Origin: UBA5239 sp040391785
GTDB taxonomy: Bacteria; Verrucomicrobiota; Lentisphaeria; Victivallales; Victivallaceae
Assembly (NCBI GenBank): GCA_040391785.1
Contig: JBEBXH010000019.1
Coordinates: 1-64,000 of the forward strand
DNA: 64,000 nt
Reading direction: 5' to 3'
Position numbers and translations under genes: made by a program
Part shown: positions 16,486-24,153 of the stretch, piece after piece
Position numbering within the stretch: the stretch's first letter is position 1
Layout of the letters: each line of letters starts with the position of its first letter
The notes under the pieces: generated by a model
Databases searched by the model: none
What the model was told of the DNA's origin: nothing
Seen by the model: the letters and a program-made list of their open reading frames with translations, nothing else

Positions 16486-17262
16486 GTGAGAAAAATATGC
16501 GGTATACTGCTGGTATTTGTGGTTCTGTTGTCATTGGGCAGCAGAATATCTTCCGAGAAACTTCCTTCCTTATCTTCCGAACATTTGCCGTATGGAGCTC
16601 CCGGCCTGGCTGATCATGTTGCCATTCGCGAGGGTTATGTGGTGGGATTGTCCTGCCAACACAAAATCGCTGTGTGGGTCTCGTATAGGCTGAAAAAAGA
16701 GCGGTTGGCGGCAAAAGTTGCCGCTCGAACGGATCGATTTCGGGAAGACCGCGAATTTCCCTGTTGCTCGGTGAAGCCCGGCGACTATAAGGGCTCCGGT
16801 TATGATCGCGGGCATCTGGCGTCCGCAGGCGATATGACTTTTTCTGTTAAAGCAATGGAAGATAGTTTTTTGATGAGCAACATCGCTCCTCAAAAACCGG
16901 GTTTCAACCGTGGGATTTGGAAGAAACTGGAAACGCAGGTACGTCAGTGGGCATTGGCGGAAGAAGATATCATTGTAGTGACCGGCGCGGTATTTCCGAA
17001 AGAGGTCACTCTGACGGTCGGTCCCAGCAAAATTACCGTGCCGGAAGGATATTTTAAGGTGGTCTATGATTTGACGCCACCAGAGAAAATGATCGCATTC
17101 GTGATCTCGAATGAAAGCAGCAGGCAAGATTTGCAGGACTTTGCAGTAACCGTAAATGCCGTGGAGAAAATAACCGGCCTCGATTTCTTCCCCGAACTGC
17201 CGCAAGTTATTCAGCAGAAACTGGAAGCCGAAATCGATATTCTGCAATGGCAATGGAAATAA
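16486..17262 (+). CDS. Secreted DNA/RNA non-specific endonuclease
   Basis: A 258-residue NucA/Serratia-type nuclease with an N-terminal signal peptide (RKICGILLVFVVLLSLG). The catalytic signature is 'YDRGHLASAGDM', with the metal-binding Asn downstream in 'MSNIAPQ...FNRGIWKKLE'. It hydrolyses DNA and RNA in the periplasm or outside the cell. The GTG start at 16486 is chosen because AAGGAG lies at 16475-16480. Large inverted repeats flank the gene on both sides. Nucleases of this kind occur on conjugative elements, but the role here is unknown. Confidence 0.85.
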   Translation: MRKICGILLVFVVLLSLGSRISSEKLPSLSSEHLPYGAPGLADHVAIREGYVVGLSCQHKIAVWVSYRLKKERLAAKVAARTDRFREDREFPCCSVKPGDYKGSGYDRGHLASAGDMTFSVKAMEDSFLMSNIAPQKPGFNRGIWKKLETQVRQWALAEEDIIVVTGAVFPKEVTLTVGPSKITVPEGYFKVVYDLTPPEKMIAFVISNESSRQDLQDFAVTVNAVEKITGLDFFPELPQVIQQKLEAEIDILQWQWK

Positions 17263-17265
17263 GGC

Positions 17266-17351
17266 GGAAACCTGACCTGCTGCCGGTGCCGACGTTCGGC
17301 CGGTGGGGAGTTGGGTGGGGAGGAGTGTCGCGGCGAACAGGTCAGGTTTCC
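17266..17351. other. 14-bp perfect inverted repeat downstream of the nuclease
   Basis: ggaaacctgacctg (17266-17279) pairs with caggtcaggtttcc (17338-17351), enclosing 58 nt that itself contains a G+C-rich ccggtgcc...ggccgg. It begins 3 nt after the nuclease stop and separates convergent genes. There is no T-tract. Confidence 0.6.
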
Positions 17352-17391
17352 AAAATTCAGGAGTCGCCAGATCATTTTCGGTAAATTTATG

Positions 17392-17571
17392 TTAGTCTTC
17401 GTCGATTTCTTCGAAGAGATCGCTTCCGTGAAGGCGGAGGTATTCAATCGAATTTACTTCGATTCCGGAATTCCAGTGGTGGCATTTCGTCTCAAGAGGC
17501 TTCGGGGTGAATCCGCGATTGATGGCTTCGGCGACGATTTCGGACATGGTCATGGTGTCGATTTTGCTCAT
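17392..17571 (-). CDS. Small hypothetical protein (59 aa)
   Basis: It starts at an ATG preceded by AAGGAG (17579-17584), 7 nt spacing. It is acidic at the C-terminus ('LFEEIDED') and has no signal or membrane segment. It is the last gene of the minus-strand operon that begins at 23346, directly after the PH-domain gene with which it nearly overlaps. No family is recognised. Confidence 0.55.
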   Translation of the reverse strand: MSKIDTMTMSEIVAEAINRGFTPKPLETKCHHWNSGIEVNSIEYLRLHGSDLFEEIDED

Positions 17572-17573
17572 AG

Positions 17574-18101
17574 TCAACTCCTTTTTTGGCGAAAATTTTC
17601 AATGGTCTTATATAAGTTATTGGCATTGTCAACATTTTTCAGAACGAGTGTTCCCTGTCGGGTGGCGGCGGTGTTGATAATGATGTTGCCGCAGCCCAAG
17701 ATTTGTTGAATCAGTGAACTGTGGCAGGAAATGCTGCGGATGTCGACAATCCAGATTTTCTGGTTGAAGGTGCGGAATAGACCACCTTCATGGGTGATGG
17801 ATTCGATGGTAATTGTGTAGAACTGGCGCTTTCTAAGCCAAATAATATAAGTAATTCGACAGGTAATGATGATTGGGATCAGGCAGATGCCTAAGCTCAA
17901 AATCGGCTGATTCAGTTTACCATCATTGCAGAAATGACCGGCGATGCCGCTGAGAAATAATGTCGGCAGCAGTACGCCGCCAATTGTTCCGACTGCGAAC
18001 CAAAACATCTGATGGACCGCCTTGCAGATAAACAGAAATTTGTTGCTCTTGCCACGGAAAATGACCTTTTGCGAATGCTTTATATTTGGTAATCTATTCA
18101 T
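17574..18101 (-). CDS. Membrane protein with bacterial PH domain (DUF304/YdbS-like)
   Basis: 175 residues. Two hydrophobic segments (about 35-60 and 70-95) are followed by a beta-rich region with 'ITHEGGLFRTFNQKIWIVDI', 'GCGNIIINTAATRQGTLVLKNV', the pattern of bacterial PH (bPH2) domains. It is likely anchored in the inner membrane with the PH domain in the cytoplasm. The start at 18101 is supported by GGGAGG at 18106-18111. A hairpin pair (18118-18178) lies immediately upstream. Its role in the element is unknown. Confidence 0.7.
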   Translation of the reverse strand: MNRLPNIKHSQKVIFRGKSNKFLFICKAVHQMFWFAVGTIGGVLLPTLFLSGIAGHFCNDGKLNQPILSLGICLIPIIITCRITYIIWLRKRQFYTITIESITHEGGLFRTFNQKIWIVDIRSISCHSSLIQQILGCGNIIINTAATRQGTLVLKNVDNANNLYKTIENFRQKRS

Positions 18102-18117
18102 GGTTCCTCCCTTGAAA

Positions 18118-18178
18118 TGGTTGTCCTTCACCCTGTGAGGACAACCATGACAGAGAAATTTTCCGGGCGCCAGCCCGG
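18118..18178 (-). promoter_or_regulatory. Leader hairpins, probable diverged copy F of the three-stem element
   Basis: A 10-bp stem (18118-18127 with 18138-18147) and a ccgggc/gcccgg stem (18163-18168 with 18173-18178) sit 17 nt before the PH-gene start. The second stem equals stem III of copy A. The central stem seen in other copies is not preserved, hence 'diverged'. Confidence 0.4.
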
Positions 18179-18271
18179 TCATGCGGCGTCATCGTCGTCG
18201 TCAATATTGGGCGCAGGTGGAATGTAGATGAATCCGAGCTCGCGTGCGCGTTCATTTTCGTATTGCTGCAT
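18179..18271 (-). CDS. Very small protein (30 aa), acidic tail
   Basis: ATG 18271 is preceded by AAAGGAG with 6-nt spacing; an alternative ATG at 18277 abuts the Shine-Dalgarno. The product starts MQQYENERARELGFIYIPP and ends in five consecutive Asp and two Ala. It lies 60 nt after the ParB-like gene and just before the PH gene. The good ribosome site in a tight operon is the only support; no family is recognised. Confidence 0.45.
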   Translation of the reverse strand: MQQYENERARELGFIYIPPAPNIDDDDDAA

Positions 18272-18331
18272 TTGCATCTCCTTTGAAGTAAATTCGCACC
18301 GGATCGTATTTGACCCGGTGCGATTGTTTTC

Positions 18332-19897
18332 TTAGGCGGCTTTGGCGGCGGCTTCCAGTTTTTCGAGCTGGAGCCAGCTTTTTGGGTCGGGCAAAGCTGT
18401 GGTGGCTTCTTCCAGGGCTTTCGTCAGGTCGAATTTGATCAGCTCGGCGATGATTTCCGCTTCGGCCCATTTGGCTGATTTATCGCCGCCGGACTGGCCG
18501 TAGTTCAGCTCGGAAACGATGTTTTCGCAGACCTTTTTCCAGACGGCTTTGTCGAGGTTGGGCTGTTCCAGAACTTTCGAGTAGCAGGAAATTTCGCTGT
18601 CACCATATTTTTTCGTGAAGAATTCTTTTTCGTCATCGCCGTACCAGTGTACTGCTGAATTGACACCCATGCAGGCCACCAGGGCGAAAATCGAATCGCG
18701 ATTCGGCAGTTCGTACTCAAGCGCCTTGATGAAATCGATCAGCATATTGATGGCATACCGTTGGCGCTGTTTGTGTTTGGCCTCTTTGCGCTCGGCCAAC
18801 GTTTTGGTCTTGCCGGCGGTGACGTCTTCGATTTCGGTCTCAGTTTCAGCCGAATTCTTCTTCGATTTGCTGACCTTGACATTGACTGCCGCACCGGCCT
18901 GCGGCGAATCGATCGCGATGGCCTTGACGCCGCCCTTCGACGGTTTGCATTCGGTCCAGTGGCCGGGTGGGATGATGTTCAGACCGTACAGCGGATCACC
19001 GGTGTCTTCGATCTTGCAACTGTCGGCATTGTAGGCGATCAGCACCAGCTCAGGGTTTTCGCGGACCTGCTCGGCGATGTACAGGCGGCATTTGTTGGCC
19101 AGATATTCCTTGTTCTGACAGCGGGCCTTCTTCGAATCGTTCATGTCGCTGAACAGGAAACCGTTGTTCAGGCGGTCCTGACAAGCGGGGCATTCGCCGC
19201 AGCCCTGTTCGGAGCCATCTGCGTTCCACGGCAGTTTGCTGAGCAGCGTCGAAAATTCGGCACAGAGCGCCGCCTCGAATTTCTTCACGCTGAGCTTGCG
19301 GTACTGATATTGATTCCATGAAATATGGTCGAAGATTTTCTCCTGGAGTTCAACCGAAAACATTGCGATAATTTCGTAGTGCCCGACGCTCATCCACGGA
19401 TAGCGCGTGTCCTTCATCGCTTCCTGCCAGTTCTTAATCAACCGGTTAAGGTTGGCGCGTTTGGCCACCCAATTCGTGCTCATGCCGATTTCGTCGGCGA
19501 TGCCATCGACCGTCTTGCCTTCCTCGACCAGGGCATTGATGATGTCCACCTGCTGCTGGAGCGTCAGGTTGTTCCGGTTGTCGTTCGCCGCAAACGACAG
19601 AATCCGCGAATCCCCCTCCGCAAAAACCATATCCGGCATGTCGCCGCCAAGCATAAGTCCTTCGCACTGAATTTTCTCCAGTGCCAGATAGCGGCACTTG
19701 CCATCCACCACATTGTAATCGAAATCCTCTTCATCGATCCTTTCAATCAGCAGTGGCACGATCAGCGGCTTCAGGCCCCGGGCGATACGGCTCTCCATAC
19801 TGGTCTGCAATTTCTTGCTCGCTTCGGCGGTGATCTTGCGATCCGGCACACATTTGATTCTACTCAACGGAATCAGTTCACTTTTGTTCTTGCTCAT
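18332..19897 (-). CDS. ParB/Spo0J-like nuclease-domain protein with Cys cluster
   Basis: A 521-residue protein. Residues 1-110 resemble the ParB N-terminal domain ('IPLSRIKCVPDR', 'YNVVDGKCRYLALEKI'). Residues ~125-160 form an HTH ('TVDGIADEIGMSTNWVAKRA'). A Cys-rich part at about 230-275 ('GCGECPACQDRL', then two more Cys) may bind zinc or an Fe-S cluster. A long C-terminal half contains a Lys/Glu-rich linker and an unrecognised domain. Likely roles are segregation of the excised element or regulation. No adjacent ParA lies in this operon; a ParA-like ATPase is at 41621. Confidence 0.75.
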   Translation of the reverse strand: MSKNKSELIPLSRIKCVPDRKITAEASKKLQTSMESRIARGLKPLIVPLLIERIDEEDFDYNVVDGKCRYLALEKIQCEGLMLGGDMPDMVFAEGDSRILSFAANDNRNNLTLQQQVDIINALVEEGKTVDGIADEIGMSTNWVAKRANLNRLIKNWQEAMKDTRYPWMSVGHYEIIAMFSVELQEKIFDHISWNQYQYRKLSVKKFEAALCAEFSTLLSKLPWNADGSEQGCGECPACQDRLNNGFLFSDMNDSKKARCQNKEYLANKCRLYIAEQVRENPELVLIAYNADSCKIEDTGDPLYGLNIIPPGHWTECKPSKGGVKAIAIDSPQAGAAVNVKVSKSKKNSAETETEIEDVTAGKTKTLAERKEAKHKQRQRYAINMLIDFIKALEYELPNRDSIFALVACMGVNSAVHWYGDDEKEFFTKKYGDSEISCYSKVLEQPNLDKAVWKKVCENIVSELNYGQSGGDKSAKWAEAEIIAELIKFDLTKALEEATTALPDPKSWLQLEKLEAAAKAA

Positions 19898-19936
19898 TTT
19901 TTCCCTCCATGGTTGGGATTGTTGTTCATTTCTAAA

Positions 19937-19967
19937 TCGTTCGACGGCACAGTTTTCCGTCGAACGA
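19937..19967. promoter_or_regulatory. Perfect 11-bp hairpin upstream of the ParB-like gene
   Basis: tcgttcgacgg (19937-19947) pairs perfectly with ccgtcgaacga (19957-19967) across 9 nt. It lies 40 nt before the ParB-like start and next to three-stem copy A. It could be a ParB-type binding site or an autoregulatory leader. Confidence 0.5.
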
Positions 19968-19983
19968 GAATCGATAACTGCTT

Positions 19984-20043
19984 TCGCCTTTTAGGCGACC
20001 AGAGCTTCCGACGCTGGACCCCGTCCGGGCAGCGCCCGGCGGC
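19984..20043 (+). repeat. Three-stem dispersed element, copy A
   Basis: Stem I tcgcc/ggcga, stem II ccagag/cgctgg (one mismatch), stem III ccgggc/gcccgg. It lies 87 nt upstream of the ParB-like gene start, in antisense orientation to that gene. Confidence 0.8.
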
Positions 20044-20049
20044 ATATTT

Positions 20050-20409
20050 CTATTCAATGGTGGTTGAGTTGTTGTCGATGGATTCGCGATATTGCAGTTC
20101 GGCTAGCGCTTCAGTTCGGTCGAAATAGCGGATTTGCAGCTCATCCAGATTCAGCGTACAGTCGATGCAACGATCTTCATCGATCCCGACGATCAGGCCG
20201 TTTCCGGCCATGAGTACACTGCGGTTGACGCAGAAAAAACTTTCCGCAGTGAATAATCCCTCGTCATCAACGATGACATCGTGCCCGTTGCCCAGCGAAA
20301 CGAAATCAATCATGCTGCAATCCAGTAACCGCCTGTAATTCTGCAGATTATCGGGCGTATCGATTACTTCTGCGTTCCTCTTTTTCGAATCAATGTAGAT
20401 GGCTTTCAT
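20050..20409 (-). CDS. DUF3846-like protein
   Basis: A 119-residue protein beginning 'MKAIYIDSKKRNAEVID', with 'DCSMIDFVSLGNGHDVIVDDEGL' and 'NRSVLMAGNGLIVGID', the pattern of DUF3846 proteins common on phages and mobile elements. It overlaps the end of the amidotransferase gene by 20 nt, implying translational coupling. The molecular function of this family is unknown. Confidence 0.7.
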   Translation of the reverse strand: MKAIYIDSKKRNAEVIDTPDNLQNYRRLLDCSMIDFVSLGNGHDVIVDDEGLFTAESFFCVNRSVLMAGNGLIVGIDEDRCIDCTLNLDELQIRYFDRTEALAELQYRESIDNNSTTIE

Positions 20410-21178
20410 GTTGTTTATCTCCTATGGTTTCAAAAAAATCGATATCGGTCGAATCTGCTTCCTGCCAGGTTTCGCCGCAGTCGAAGCAGTAAAACATTTC
20501 GTAATCTCTTTCGACAATGCCATCACAATACGGGCAAAGTCCTTTGTTGAGCTTGCGAAGCTCTTTCGTGGTCGGCGACATGAAGCAGAGATCACGCTCA
20601 AAACCTCGCCAATCCCATAGCGTATTCGAGAAAAACACGCCGTCGATATTTTCCCAGTCGCCAAACAGGTGGACTTTTTCTGCGGTCATGACCGCTATTT
20701 TGTTGTCACCGGCCATGCCTTGGATCAGATTAAAAATGGCCGGAATGTTCTGATAGAGACCGTTCTGGGCAAGCCGCCGGCATAATTCCATGGTGTCGGA
20801 TATGCCCTTCAGCTCCGGCCTGATCGGCAATATGCCGTTATGAATCAGGGCGTAATTGCTCAACACATTGGTGTGCTGCAGCAGCTTCACGTCCTGCGTG
20901 AAACTGAACGGATGCGTGTTCCCCGGGCTTATGCCGCCGTGCGTGGCGATGCGGAAATGCAGGAACAATTCACCGGTAAATTCGGCCAGTCGGTATTTCT
21001 CAAAAGCTGTAACGAAATTTTTCCAGGTCATGTATCCTTTATGAATTTCGATCGCATATTTCTGATCGCCGGAGAGCATGGCGAATCCTGCGCCATCCGG
21101 GTTCGCGATCCAGCATTTTTCAAGTGTTGCCAGTGATGGAATTTGGACGTTTTGCGGTTTGTAGATTGCTACGCACAT
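20390..21178 (-). CDS. Class II glutamine amidotransferase-like protein
   Basis: 262 residues. The start is set at the Met giving an N-terminal 'MCVAIYKP': in this Ntn-hydrolase family the Cys after Met is the nucleophile exposed after Met removal. 'HFRIATHGG' (about 78) and 'YALIHNGIL' (about 110) are the substrate-pocket motifs of the YafJ/GATase II fold. A zinc-ribbon-like C-terminus has two CxxC pairs ('CPYCDGIV', 'CFDCGETW'). It releases ammonia from glutamine, or an amide from a similar substrate, probably for or against the amidoligase encoded just upstream. An upstream extension would translate element B and is rejected. Confidence 0.78.
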   Translation of the reverse strand: MCVAIYKPQNVQIPSLATLEKCWIANPDGAGFAMLSGDQKYAIEIHKGYMTWKNFVTAFEKYRLAEFTGELFLHFRIATHGGISPGNTHPFSFTQDVKLLQHTNVLSNYALIHNGILPIRPELKGISDTMELCRRLAQNGLYQNIPAIFNLIQGMAGDNKIAVMTAEKVHLFGDWENIDGVFFSNTLWDWRGFERDLCFMSPTTKELRKLNKGLCPYCDGIVERDYEMFYCFDCGETWQEADSTDIDFFETIGDKQHESHLH

Positions 21179-21197
21179 AGTCAAATTTTCCTTTAAT

Positions 21198-21257
21198 TTC
21201 GCCTGCGGCGACCAGCGCTTCCGACGCTGGACCCCGTCCGGCCAAGCGGCCGGTGGC
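21198..21257 (+). repeat. Three-stem dispersed element, copy B
   Basis: Stem I tcgcc/ggcga, stem II ccagcg/cgctgg, stem III ccggcc/ggccgg, all perfectly paired. It lies about 20 nt before the amidotransferase start, antisense to it, just upstream of the Shine-Dalgarno. Confidence 0.85.
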
Positions 21258-21265
21258 ATGTTCTT

Positions 21266-22579
21266 TTAAATAAGGTGTTTTTCGGTGAGATATTTCACGG
21301 CATTTACGTAGAGTTCCCTGTTGGCGGTGACGAACTGCGTGAAATTGCGGAACGCATCTTTCGAGGCGAGAATATCGCTGATCGAGACCCGTTTGGCCCA
21401 ATGCACCAGCGCGTCGACAATCTCGAGCGTCGCCATGAATGTCGAATATTTCAACGTTCCACGGAACAGCCGGAATTCAACCGTACGAAAATTCTCGAAA
21501 TTCACCGCCTGATAACGCGATCCGTTGGATTTGCCGTAAACTTCCTTCACTGGCTGACCGTTGTTTTTCTTGAACGTGGCCCAATGCGTTTCCTGCCGGC
21601 GGGCGATAATCTCGAATTTCACCTGATATTTGGAAATCAGCCAGTCGATCAGCAGCCATTTGTACGGAGACAGATAATTCCGTGACACATGAACGTGCAG
21701 ACCGCAGGATTCCACGCCCAGATCGTGCGAGCGCATGCCGCCGCTGGACATTCGTTCAAGCACAGACTGCCAGTTCAATTCTTTGTGGCGTTTGAGGGTG
21801 ATCGGATGCGATACGAGCTCAAAACCGTATTCAGGGATGGAACCGTCCGCCTTCAGATAAAAAGTTCTCTCACCATCGGAAATGGCATCGACAATTTTAC
21901 TGCGATCACAGCATTCGGACAATCCACCGGCTTCAAGCTCAAATCCCAGATACGCAAGCACCGGTTCGTTGTCATGGACGGAGGACTGAAAATTCAACAC
22001 CGGCTCATAGCTGTAATCCTGAATATCGCTCGAATGATTCTCATCGTAGCAATGCTGACAATAAGTTCCATTATCCTGATAAAAGGCATTAGTACCGCGA
22101 ATGACATCGTTGCAGTCATCGCAAGTGCAGTAATATTCTTCGTAGCAACTGCCGCATAAAGTGATATTGTCATCACCATGATTGCTTGAGCTCCAATTAT
22201 CGCATTCCTCGCAGCGATAGGCGTGACGTTCGGCACACGAATCACACCACCATTCATCCAAATCGGCCATGCGGACAAAGTCATCGCAAGACGAATATTC
22301 CTGGCAATGCTCGCAATACGAGAGATGATCGTCCCGGCAACCCTCGCAATAAATATTGCCATCGCGGCCCGTGGTGTAATCGTTTTCCGTATCGATCAGC
22401 GATTCTCCGCAGTGAGAGCAAATTTTCAAATGATCCTCACGGCACGCGGGGCAAAGATGGATATTTTCGCCATCAATTTCAAACGTCTCAAGTTTTTCAA
22501 ATGCGCCGCAAAAACAGCAGTTCACCCGCTTCAAAACAATCACTTCCGGTTCAATATCTGTAACAAATTCTGTTGACAT
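21266..22579 (-). CDS. Amidoligase (glutamine-synthetase-like, COOH-NH2 ligase type) with zinc-ribbon array
   Basis: 437 residues. The first ~200 contain about ten CxxC pairs ('CCFCG', 'CPAC', 'CSHCG', 'CEGC', 'CEHC', 'CDSC', 'CEEC' and more), a run of zinc ribbons. From about 210, 'AYLGFELEAGG', 'GLHVHVS' (about 290) and 'TVEFRLFRGT' (about 363) match the amidoligase_2 fold, an ATP-dependent ligase that forms amide bonds to carboxyl groups. Known neighbourhoods in phages and conjugative elements pair such amidoligases with GATase II, as here. The substrate may be a protein side chain or a cell-envelope peptide. The start at 22579 is chosen over 22603 because of GAGGGA 8 nt before it. Confidence 0.8.
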   Translation of the reverse strand: MSTEFVTDIEPEVIVLKRVNCCFCGAFEKLETFEIDGENIHLCPACREDHLKICSHCGESLIDTENDYTTGRDGNIYCEGCRDDHLSYCEHCQEYSSCDDFVRMADLDEWWCDSCAERHAYRCEECDNWSSSNHGDDNITLCGSCYEEYYCTCDDCNDVIRGTNAFYQDNGTYCQHCYDENHSSDIQDYSYEPVLNFQSSVHDNEPVLAYLGFELEAGGLSECCDRSKIVDAISDGERTFYLKADGSIPEYGFELVSHPITLKRHKELNWQSVLERMSSGGMRSHDLGVESCGLHVHVSRNYLSPYKWLLIDWLISKYQVKFEIIARRQETHWATFKKNNGQPVKEVYGKSNGSRYQAVNFENFRTVEFRLFRGTLKYSTFMATLEIVDALVHWAKRVSISDILASKDAFRNFTQFVTANRELYVNAVKYLTEKHLI

Positions 22580-22589
22580 GATGCTTCCC

Positions 22590-23012
22590 TCAATTAAGTT
22601 CAAATGGTTCGTTCAAGCCGTGCTTGCGAAAATTCACCCAGTCGTTAGCAGAAAATCGCTTTGACGGACAGCCGATGGTTGAATTAGACGCTCCGATTTT
22701 TTTCGTCCGGACAGCCTGCTCGTATGCCTCCTGGTCCGACCAATTCCGGCAGTACAGGGCATTGACCACGAAATACTGCTGATGCCGTGTATAGTCCTGG
22801 ATCAGCACCAGGTTGTTGATCGCATCCAGATACGTATCAACCAGATAATCATACAGATGCAGCACGCCAGACAACGTATCGTAATCCCTCGACCGCGAAG
22901 TCGTAACACGCGACCGGATGTGACTGATTTCCCGATGCTGCTTTACCAGCAGCCCGAAATCGATTTTCGAGCACGGAATAACCAACTCCAATTCCTGCAA
23001 TTCAGATTGCAT
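22590..23012 (-). CDS. Hypothetical protein (140 aa) upstream of the amidoligase
   Basis: A soluble, mainly helical protein of 140 residues starting 'MQSELQELELVIPCSKIDF', preceded by GAGGTG. It ends 11 nt before the amidoligase start, so the two are likely coexpressed. It contains 'HLYDYLVDTYLDAINNLVLIQDY' (helical). No family is recognised. It might be a substrate or partner of the amidoligase, which is inference from position. Confidence 0.6.
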   Translation of the reverse strand: MQSELQELELVIPCSKIDFGLLVKQHREISHIRSRVTTSRSRDYDTLSGVLHLYDYLVDTYLDAINNLVLIQDYTRHQQYFVVNALYCRNWSDQEAYEQAVRTKKIGASNSTIGCPSKRFSANDWVNFRKHGLNEPFELN

Positions 23013-23025
23013 AATCACCTCACAT

Positions 23026-23346
23026 TTATTTCAGGCGAAAAGGCGGCGTCAGGCACAGACCGGTGAATATTTCGAACGTACTTTTCAGATTATCGCAGAA
23101 AAGCCCATCGAAAACCTTCACTTCCTCCAGGCAGTGCTTGATAATTTTCAGAAAAGTCATCTTGTAGGTGTCATCCGGATTATATTCGATGCGGCAAACA
23201 TTGGCCTTCGGGCACAAATCGAAGATAAACTCCGCCTTCTCCGGCCCGGCGTAAACGTGAGATGCTCCAAGCATAAGCTTTAGAACCCCAACCGGCCTGT
23301 CCGAACGGGTCAATTGCTCCAAAGCCAACTTACTGTCAAAATCCAT
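23026..23346 (-). CDS. Hypothetical protein (106 aa), first gene of the amidoligase operon
   Basis: 106 residues without signal or membrane segments, starting 'MDFDSKLALEQL', with 'EKAEFIFDLCPKANVCRIEYN'. The AGGAGG-like site just upstream of the ATG supports the start. It opens the minus-strand operon that runs to 17392. No family is recognised. Confidence 0.55.
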   Translation of the reverse strand: MDFDSKLALEQLTRSDRPVGVLKLMLGASHVYAGPEKAEFIFDLCPKANVCRIEYNPDDTYKMTFLKIIKHCLEEVKVFDGLFCDNLKSTFEIFTGLCLTPPFRLK

Positions 23347-23368
23347 ACGATCCTCCTGCGGTTATTAT

Positions 23369-23454
23369 TTCTTTTGGGCTTGCGTTCCATGATCGAGAGC
23401 GAGGCCAAGGCGTGAGCCGCAGGCCGGAAGCGAACGAACGCAAGTCAAAAAGAA
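23369..23454. promoter_or_regulatory. 19-bp imperfect inverted repeat between divergent genes
   Basis: ttcttttgggcttgcgttc (23369-23387) pairs with 23436-23454 with two mismatches. It sits between the divergent amidoligase operon and the HU gene, next to the HU promoter. It could be an operator or, in ssDNA, an origin-like hairpin. Confidence 0.5.
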
Positions 23455-23467
23455 TTGATCCACCACA

Positions 23468-23496
23468 TTGAAAATCTGATGTTTCCATGGTAGATT
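23468..23496 (+). promoter_or_regulatory. Promoter of the HU-like gene
   Basis: TTGAAA (23468-23473) and TAGATT (23491-23496), 17-bp spacer, 36 nt before the start codon. Confidence 0.6.
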
Positions 23497-23531
23497 AACC
23501 GTAAGTCTATTTATTTAACCGGAGAAAAATT

Positions 23532-23816
23532 ATGTCTTTGACGAAACGCGATATTGCCGTTCAAATGGCGGAAAAATTGGATATCACACAAATGGATGCT
23601 CTTGCGGCAGTACAGTTCACCCTGGATGCAATTAAAAATGAATTATTGAACGGCGGTAACGTGGAGCTCCGCAATTTCGGAGTGCTCGAAGTGGCGACGC
23701 GTAAGCAGAGAATCGGTCGTAATCCGAACGTTCCCAGCGTAGATATTTGCATACCAGCCAGAAAAGTCATTAAGTTTCGGATGGGTAAGGACTTCAAAGA
23801 CAGCCTGAATTCCTAA
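23532..23816 (+). CDS. HU/IHF-family DNA-bending protein
   Basis: A 94-residue histone-like protein: 'MSLTKRDIAVQMAEKLDITQ' helix region, 'LRNFGVLEV', then the beta-arm 'RKQRIGRNPNVPSVDI' with the family's Arg-Asn-Pro tip and 'PARKVIKFRMGKDFK'. HU/IHF proteins bend DNA and assist integrase synapsis and relaxosome assembly. It is monocistronic with its own promoter and opposite in direction to its neighbours. Confidence 0.9.
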   Translation: MSLTKRDIAVQMAEKLDITQMDALAAVQFTLDAIKNELLNGGNVELRNFGVLEVATRKQRIGRNPNVPSVDICIPARKVIKFRMGKDFKDSLNS

Positions 23817-23886
23817 TAACACTGCATCTTTGAAATTCATGGGCGGAAACTGGAGGGAAAGCCAGAGTGCCGACTTCCCTCCTGAT

Positions 23887-24132
23887 TCATTTTTCCGCAA
23901 TGACACAATGGCGGCCATCTTTATCGATGCCTTCGATCACATCGTCAGTGACCTTGATTTTGGTATATCCGCAATCCTCCGCCGCCTGGATAATCTCATT
24001 TTCCTCCGGGGTATAATCGCGATTGAGCTCAAACGCTACATCGCTCTGTTTAATTTTCCAACGTTCGTAAAAACCTGCCGTTTTATTTTCCCTTATGCTG
24101 TTGATGATAAAAAAAATAAACCCGAAGCTCAC
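23887..24132 (-). CDS. Small hypothetical protein (81 aa)
   Basis: The GTG start follows directly on an AGGAG, so the true start may be a few codons later. The C-terminal half is acidic ('RDYTPEENEIIQAAEDCGY') and ends 'DKDGRHCVIAEK'. An N-terminal hydrophobic stretch ('SFGFIFFIIN') may be a membrane anchor. It ends the second minus-strand operon. No family is recognised. Confidence 0.4.
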   Translation of the reverse strand: MSFGFIFFIINSIRENKTAGFYERWKIKQSDVAFELNRDYTPEENEIIQAAEDCGYTKIKVTDDVIEGIDKDGRHCVIAEK

Positions 24133-24153
24133 TCCTGAATCTCCGGGTAAAAA

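Noticed and set aside
21179..21259. Upstream start of the amidotransferase at 21259
   Set aside because: It would translate element B and hide the catalytic Cys that must follow the first Met.
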